From contig NZ_BMRZ01000002.1 of assembly GCF_014648895.1 (NCBI RefSeq), positions 248,001-312,000 on the forward strand: a stretch of 64,000 bases of DNA, read 5' to 3'. This stretch comes from Streptomyces tanashiensis. Its GTDB lineage: Bacteria; Actinomycetota; Actinomycetes; Streptomycetales; Streptomycetaceae. Position numbers and translations under genes: made by a program. Below the pieces are notes generated by a model, which searched no databases, was not told where the DNA came from, and saw only the letters and a program-made list of their open reading frames with translations. Positions within the stretch are counted from its first letter, which is position 1. Every line of letters starts with the position of its first letter. This document shows positions 59,627 to 64,000 of the stretch, piece by piece.

Positions 59627-59650
59627 GATTTCGAACTATACGATTTCGTA
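59625..59650 (-). promoter_or_regulatory. MarR promoter with direct-repeat operator
   Basis: ACGATTTCG occurs at 59625-59633 and 59640-59648, with the minus-strand -10 TATAGT at 59635-59640 between. The first copy overlaps the start codon. The AT-richness stands out from surrounding sequence. Confidence 0.6.
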
Positions 59651-59732
59651 CTACCTGCCGGCAAGCGAGGCTGAACCCACGTACGGCATCCATCGGACAG
59701 CAGCCCATCGATGCGCGGTGGCAGCGACGTGA

Positions 59733-60368
59733 TCAGCTGTCGAACCACACGACGAGGCGCACGTTGTCGTCACCGTGCTGCGCCGCGAGTGTCTCCATGG
59801 CCTTCCAGACGGGTTGCCACTCGATTTCGGGGACGGCTTCTCTGCGGCGGATGGTGACCGACCTATAGAGGGTATCCCCGACGAGCCACTCACTCCCTTC
59901 GGGCCACTCCCGTGCCTCGCCCGCTCTGAGACCCACAGCCTCGGCGAATTCACGGCTCCAGCCGGATTTGCCGCTGAACCTGAGTCCGTCCGGGGTCCGG
60001 CGGTACTGATGAAGTCGGCTGTCGGGCTTCTCTGCGGGCTCGTCCCAGTCGACCGCCTTCACCTCGGCCCACGTGATCCATGTGGTGTCGTGAAAGCCGT
60101 TCACGCCATACCACTCCGTCAGTTGCGCGGACCATACGCTCGCGGAACCCGATACGTCAGCGGGCAGGCCTCGATTCGGGGCCAAGGGGCGGAAGTTCGC
60201 ATAGTTGCGGACGCCGAAGAGGCAGCCGAACGCATCATAGGAACAGCCCTCGTACAGGGACGCGAGATCGTCCGCGGCGCACCAGGCCGACCCCTGGCCG
60301 TCCTGTGCCGCTCGGTATTCGAGAAAGCCGTTGATGTCGGTAACCACGTCAAACACTTTGCCAGCCAC
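59733..60368 (-). CDS. Hypothetical protein, 211 aa
   Basis: A 211-residue cytoplasmic protein I cannot assign. It is rich in Trp and Tyr (HDTTWITWAEVKAVDWDEPAE, VPEIEWQPVWKAMETLA), with no signal or membrane segment, and CSYDAFGCLFGVRNYANF near residue 42. The GC content and third-position bias are lower than in neighbouring genes, which may indicate more recent acquisition. It lies alone between a MarR operon and an HD hydrolase gene. Similar proteins are common as orphan genes in Streptomyces, from memory only. Confidence 0.8.
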   Translation of the reverse strand: MAGKVFDVVTDINGFLEYRAAQDGQGSAWCAADDLASLYEGCSYDAFGCLFGVRNYANFRPLAPNRGLPADVSGSASVWSAQLTEWYGVNGFHDTTWITWAEVKAVDWDEPAEKPDSRLHQYRRTPDGLRFSGKSGWSREFAEAVGLRAGEAREWPEGSEWLVGDTLYRSVTIRRREAVPEIEWQPVWKAMETLAAQHGDDNVRLVVWFDS

Positions 60369-60498
60369 GTCAACCGGTTATCCCTGCCCGGACCCAGGAT
60401 CAGCACCTCTCAGCCAAGACGGCTTCCGGCAACTGCAGTGCGGGCAGAGCTGCCGATGGCCTCGTCCCACGGATCCCTGCCGGCGGGCGCCCGCCTTG

Positions 60499-61095
60499 TC
60501 AGGTCAGGTCATGGCCGTACGAAGCCGCCAGGCTCCCCAGTTCAGGGTCGCCGAAGTGCGCGCGCAACGCACTGAACGCCTCGACCTTGTCCTGACCGAA
60601 GCGTCCCACATACGCCGCATAGGTGTCCGGAGAGAGGAACCTCGGCGGTGCGGACTTGCTGTGGAACTTGTCCGCGTACATCACCAGCCGTTCTTCCGGC
60701 GTGACTGCGACATAGTCGGCAGGCGGCAGCGGAAGCCCCTGGTTGATCACATCCTCTTTGCTCAGCCCGACCCCGGTGTGGCACGAACAGAATCGGCACA
60801 ACTCCGCCGGCATCCCCTCGGATTCCAGGATTTCATGCCCGAGCAGTCCGTGACGGATGTAGCTCAGTCCGTCGATCCGACCCTCGGCGTTGTAGAGGCG
60901 GTACACCCCGATGTCATGGAGCAGGCACCCGGCGCGCACCAGCTCTTCGTCAAAACCCCACCCTGAAAGGGAGATGACTCGCTCAGCCACCTTCCAGACG
61001 ATTTCGCAGTGCGTGAAGACGAGTTCGAACACCTCGGCATTGGGGGCGTGTTTGAGGTGCAGCGCGCGAATTTCGTCCACCGAGGGAATCTCCAT
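60499..61095 (-). CDS. HD-domain phosphohydrolase
   Basis: A 198-residue cytoplasmic protein with the metal-binding HD layout: HCEIVWKVAE (first His), GCLLHDIGVYRLYN (His-Asp), HGLLGHEIL (further His) and a later Asp in YADKFHSK. HD proteins hydrolyse nucleotides or phosphate monoesters. Substrate is not predictable. Minus-strand TATGCT (plus 61102-61107) ends six bases before the ATG at 61095, supporting a leaderless start there rather than at 61143. Confidence 0.92.
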   Translation of the reverse strand: MEIPSVDEIRALHLKHAPNAEVFELVFTHCEIVWKVAERVISLSGWGFDEELVRAGCLLHDIGVYRLYNAEGRIDGLSYIRHGLLGHEILESEGMPAELCRFCSCHTGVGLSKEDVINQGLPLPPADYVAVTPEERLVMYADKFHSKSAPPRFLSPDTYAAYVGRFGQDKVEAFSALRAHFGDPELGSLAASYGHDLT

Positions 61096-61154
61096 CCCCG
61101 CAGCATAGCCAGCCCTGCCCGGCGCACTGGAATGGTCTCCCACCTGCGAGCCCG

Positions 61155-61811
61155 CTACAGGCCGCCTTCGCGGGTGCGCCGCTCGGCGGCGTCGAAGGCC
61201 GGCGCCAGCGGGGCCAGCGTCGTGCGGAGGTGGTCGGGCAGGGAGCCGGCGGGCACCACCAGCCCCGCGGCGCCGACCGCCTCCGCGCTCCCCGCCGGCT
61301 GGAGCCAGTCTTCCAGCGCGATGCGCACCGCCGCGGCCACGCTTGCCGCGAGAACGCGCGCCGTGCGTGCTTCGGCGTCACCCAGACGTTCGGCGATCGC
61401 CGCCGTGAGAGGGGGCTCGATGTCGGCGGTGGCGTCGAGGAACGCGTCACGGAGTGCGGTCCGCGCGGTGATCAGCAACAGCGCCTGCTGTTCGCGCTCA
61501 CCCGCGTTCGCGTACTGCTCGACCACCGCCTCGGTGACCGCGTCGGCCAGGCGCACGCCTGCCGGCCCGGCCGTGACCGCCGCCGCGATCCGCGCTTCCC
61601 TGTCCGCGGTGACAGCGGAGACGATCGCCTGCTCGCGACTGGCGAAGTAGTTGTTGTAGGTACGCGGTGACACTCCGGCCGCCTCGGCGATGTCCTCGAC
61701 CCGCACCTGGTCCGGTCCGCGCTCCACGGCCAGACGCAGGGCCGCCTCGCGCAGGGCCTCCCGCGTGGCCTGCTTCTTCCGCTCCCGCAGCCCTGCCGGT
61801 GGTGTCGTCAC
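61155..61811 (-). CDS. TetR-family transcriptional regulator
   Basis: A 218-residue regulator. The N-terminal DNA-binding domain reads REALREAALRLAVERGPDQV, then VEDIAEAAGVSPRTYNNYFASREQAI, and an Ala-rich helical ligand domain follows. The GTG at 61811 is the first in-frame start near the domain. It is divergent from the cytoplasmic TIM-barrel gene, and the gap contains two tandem 12-bp palindromes inside a larger inverted repeat. Confidence 0.93.
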   Translation of the reverse strand: MTTPPAGLRERKKQATREALREAALRLAVERGPDQVRVEDIAEAAGVSPRTYNNYFASREQAIVSAVTADREARIAAAVTAGPAGVRLADAVTEAVVEQYANAGEREQQALLLITARTALRDAFLDATADIEPPLTAAIAERLGDAEARTARVLAASVAAAVRIALEDWLQPAGSAEAVGAAGLVVPAGSLPDHLRTTLAPLAPAFDAAERRTREGGL

Positions 61812-61834
61812 GGCGCCAGCGTTCCACACCGTAC

Positions 61835-61878
61835 TGCGCGCCCGCAATCTTGCGCGTACGCAATATTGCGGGCGCGCA
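61835..61878. promoter_or_regulatory. Compound TetR operator
   Basis: TGCGCGCCCGCAAT (61835-61848) and ATTGCGGGCGCGCA (61865-61878) are exact reverse complements. Within them are two palindromes, CGCAATCTTGCG (61843-61854) and CGCAATATTGCG (61859-61870), 16 bp apart, so two repressor dimers could bind side by side. Confidence 0.75.
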
Positions 61879-61941
61879 TCTTTTCTGACAACCTCGACCC
61901 GACCGAGCCCGACGGACGAGACCGACAGAGAGGCCGTCACC

Positions 61942-62967
61942 ATGCGTGCAAGAGGAATGACCTACGACACCGGATTCGTCGTGCACGGTCAGACATCCCG
62001 AGAGGACTTCGACCCCACGGTCGTCCGGCGCGAGCTGGCCATCATCCGCGACGACCTGCACTGCAACGCGGTCCAGATCATCGGCGGCGACCCGGACCGC
62101 ATCGAACTGGCCGCCGACGCCGCCGCGGAGCTCGGCCTGGAGGTCTGGTTCTCGCCCTACCCGCTGGAGCTGGATCCGGAGCAGATCCTCACGCTCTTCC
62201 GCGACTGCGCCGAGCGGGCGGAACGCCTCCGCCGGCAGGGGGCCGCGGTCGTCTTCGTCGCCGGGGTCGAGCTGAGCGTGATGAACCGCGGCTTCCTGCC
62301 CGGAGCGAGCCCCGAGGAGCGGGTCGAGCGGCTGATGAGCCGGCCCGAGCGGCGGGCCGACGCGATGCGGGAGCTCGGCGTGCGCATCAACGCGTTCCTC
62401 CACGACGCCGTGGCCACGGTCCGCGAGCGCTTCCAGGGCCGGCTCACGTACGCGTCCATCCAGTTCGAACAGGTCGACTGGACCCCCTTCGACCTGGTGA
62501 CGTACGAGCTGATCCGTTCCGCCGAGGTCGCCGACCGGTTCCGGGATGCGGTGCGCACCCTGGCCCAGGTTCCCAAGCCGCTCGCCGTCACCGGGTTCGG
62601 CACTGCGGCCTACCGCGGCGCGGGAGACCGCGGTGGTCGTGTGCTGGAAGTGGTCGAGTACGACCCGGAGACGAAAGCCCCTGTGCGGCTGGACGGCGTG
62701 TACGAGCGGGACGAGGCCGGCCAGGCCGCCTATCTGGGCGAACTGCTGGAGATCTTCGAGTCCGAGGGCGTGGACAGTGCGTTCGTGTTCCTCTTCGCCC
62801 TGGCTGGCTATCCGCACCGCCCGGACGGCGACCCCAGGGACGACCTGGATCGGGCAGGCCTGGGCATTGTCGGACTCCTCGAAGGGCGCCGGGGTCAGAC
62901 CTACCCCGACATGGAATGGGAACCCAAGGCTGCCTTCTCGGCCGTGGCGCAGCGGTATCGGAGGTGA
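61942..62967 (+). CDS. Cytoplasmic TIM-barrel paralogue lacking a putative catalytic Glu
   Basis: A 341-residue protein with no signal peptide, homologous throughout to the exported protein at 57561-58664. Shared positions include HCNAVQIIGGDPDRI, LEVWFSPYPL, VAGVELSVMNRGFLPG with E110, and MEWEPKAAF near the end. At the strand where the paralogue has TEFG, this one reads TGFG (G218), so one of the two putative acids is gone. AGAGAGG is eight bases before the ATG. The divergent TetR and compound operator imply inducible expression. Enzyme activity is doubtful, and binding is an alternative. Confidence 0.88.
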   Translation: MRARGMTYDTGFVVHGQTSREDFDPTVVRRELAIIRDDLHCNAVQIIGGDPDRIELAADAAAELGLEVWFSPYPLELDPEQILTLFRDCAERAERLRRQGAAVVFVAGVELSVMNRGFLPGASPEERVERLMSRPERRADAMRELGVRINAFLHDAVATVRERFQGRLTYASIQFEQVDWTPFDLVTYELIRSAEVADRFRDAVRTLAQVPKPLAVTGFGTAAYRGAGDRGGRVLEVVEYDPETKAPVRLDGVYERDEAGQAAYLGELLEIFESEGVDSAFVFLFALAGYPHRPDGDPRDDLDRAGLGIVGLLEGRRGQTYPDMEWEPKAAFSAVAQRYRR

Positions 62968-63009
62968 CATGCCCTGCGCACGGGCAGAGGGAGGCGGTAC
63001 GTGCCGGAA

Positions 63010-63030
63010 GGCCCCATCGGGCGCGGGGCC
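63010..63030. terminator. Short hairpin between convergent genes
   Basis: GGCCCC (63010-63015) pairs with GGGGCC (63025-63030) across a 9-base loop, between the stops at 62967 and 63032. It is weaker than other terminators in the window. Confidence 0.4.
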
Positions 63031-63031
63031 C

Positions 63032-63427
63032 TCAGTCCGCGAGGTGCCGCCGAAGGAACGGCGCAACCAGGAGGACGAGCAGGGTGAAGACGGCGAGGCG
63101 TTGCAGTCCTGACTGAGCGTGCAGGCCGCTGTGCTGGATGCCGTACACCGCGTACCAGTTGGCGGTGATGTCAGTCGCCATGATCGCGCAGCAGAGGTCC
63201 ATCCCTCGCCTCCTGCCGCTGATGAGCAGTCCGGCTGCGAGCGGATCGAGGAAGGCGAGCGAGGTCCAGTAGAGGTTGAGCCAGTTCGGTGCCCACTCAT
63301 AAGGGCGCAGGCCGTGACGGAGGAGGTCGGTGATGTGGGAGACGGCACCGACGAACAGCAGGACAGAAGCAAGGGCGAGAGCCGTCGCCACCGCCCATCG
63401 CGGAGCCTGACGCATCCATCTGGTCAC
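63032..63427 (-). CDS. Small four-TM membrane protein
   Basis: A 131-residue protein with four predicted membrane segments, among them WAVATALALASVLLFVGAV, LYWTSLAFLDPLAAGLLIS and LQRLAVFTLLVLLVAPFLR. Polar ITDLLRHGLRPYEWAPNWLN and ATDITANWYAVYGIQHSGL lie in or next to loops. No family recognised. GAGGAGGGA is about nine bases before the GTG at 63427. An ATG at 63478 would add 17 residues but lacks a ribosome site. Confidence 0.8.
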   Translation of the reverse strand: MTRWMRQAPRWAVATALALASVLLFVGAVSHITDLLRHGLRPYEWAPNWLNLYWTSLAFLDPLAAGLLISGRRRGMDLCCAIMATDITANWYAVYGIQHSGLHAQSGLQRLAVFTLLVLLVAPFLRRHLAD

Positions 63428-63561
63428 ACCGTGGTCCCTCCTCGTTGTCCAGTGTCGCGATGGCTCTGACTCGCTCACTCACACCCACGCCCGGGAATCC
63501 GCTCGCCACGCCGTTCGACGTCATGGCAGCATGTGCCGCATGACGACGAACCCCAGGAGCC

Positions 63562-63951
63562 ATGCCGCGTAGCCGGCCGCACCACATCCGAACCCGCGTC
63601 GCCCACCTCCCGCCGCGCGAGACGCAGCGGGTGATCGACGGCCTGTCCGCGAGCTCCCTCTCCGAGATCAACCGGCTGGAACTCGACCGCAACTATCTGC
63701 AGCCAGGAGACATCAGCGCGGCCCTGCGTCTGTGGCAGAACTACGTACGCCGTCCCGAGAGAGATCTCTGGTACGACTACGAGTGGGGCCATGTACACGA
63801 GGACTGCTGCGGCGACCCTTTCGAAGCCCGCGCTCTCCTCGACACCGTGATGCAAGCCCTCTCGCCTCACAGCGCCCGCCAACTGAGGCGGGTCATCAGC
63901 AGGTCCGACGCCCTCTGGAACGGAACCTCACCGCCGTACCTCGCGGACTAG
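63562..63951 (+). CDS. Hypothetical protein, 129 aa
   Basis: A 129-residue soluble, Arg-rich protein with a mid region LWYDYEWGHVHEDCCGDPFEARALL and a helical C-terminus ALSPHSARQLRRVISRSDALW. I do not recognise the family, though small Arg-rich proteins of this kind recur in Streptomyces. It is the last complete gene before the right edge. An ATG at 63981 may begin another, but too little is visible. Confidence 0.7.
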   Translation: MPRSRPHHIRTRVAHLPPRETQRVIDGLSASSLSEINRLELDRNYLQPGDISAALRLWQNYVRRPERDLWYDYEWGHVHEDCCGDPFEARALLDTVMQALSPHSARQLRRVISRSDALWNGTSPPYLAD

Positions 63952-64000
63952 GGTTCAAGTGCACCTCAGCGGTACGACACATGACCACCGGCCACGTCTC

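Noticed and set aside
1..64000. tRNA, rRNA, riboswitch or CRISPR elements
   Set aside because: No cloverleaf with CCA end or T-loop, no rRNA conserved blocks, no spaced direct-repeat array and no recognisable riboswitch core were found by reading. A covariance-model scan would be decisive.

Overview
This 64 kb window is about 70% G+C or higher, with strong third-position G/C bias, GTG and TTG starts, many 4-bp ATGA/GTGA/TTGA overlaps, probable leaderless promoters (TANNNT about 6-9 bases before the start codon) and very long GC hairpin terminators. Together with the gene families (streptogrisin-type protease, LtrA, DUF574 methyltransferase, DUF6458, ECF41 sigma remnant) this points to a Streptomyces chromosome. 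I see no rRNA, tRNA, CRISPR array, insertion sequence or prophage.

Layout. 1-9.7 kb: an acyl-CoA ligase cut by the left edge, a divergent TetR regulator, a serine hydrolase behind a palindromic operator, small uncharacterised genes, a Tat-exported alpha/beta hydrolase, a DUF2199 pair, a secreted small barrel protein and LtrA. 9.7-15.1 kb: an M24-like protein, then a secreted S1 protease, a GH16 glucanase and a GH64 glucanase. The protease and the first glucanase each carry the same LacI-type operator, which suggests one regulon for attacking beta-1,3-glucan walls. 15.1-25 kb: an RNB ribonuclease, then a compact locus with a dTDP-rhamnose-4-epimerase-like SDR, a two-component system, GT2, a DUF2064 protein, a methyltransferase, a molybdopterin oxidoreductase fused to a membrane domain, and a GT87 membrane glycosyltransferase. 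25-41 kb: accessory and housekeeping genes (SRAP/HMCES, DUF574 methyltransferase, FAD oxidoreductase, MarR-MMPL pair, two murein peptidases, nitroreductase-IclR pair, MscS, VOC). A short decayed patch at 39.4-40.5 kb holds a frameshifted ECF41 sigma factor and a coding-like fragment with no start.

41.4-54.3 kb is the most interesting part. Five co-oriented genes encode a DUF4132 protein, a 1637-residue giant of unknown function, a MoxR/YehL-type AAA ATPase, a DUF5682 domain joined to a VWA domain in one 1281-residue protein, and a SWIM zinc-finger protein. The set resembles the uncharacterised yehI/molR-yehLMPQ gene set of enterobacteria, with the yehM- and yehP-like parts fused.

54.4-64 kb: a catalase with a 25-bp perfect inverted-repeat terminator, a PadR/hydrolase divergent pair with nested palindromes, a MarR operon, an HD phosphohydrolase, and two homologous TIM-barrel-like proteins 4 kb apart. 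One of these is exported. The other is cytoplasmic, controlled by a divergent TetR, and lacks one of the two putative catalytic acids.
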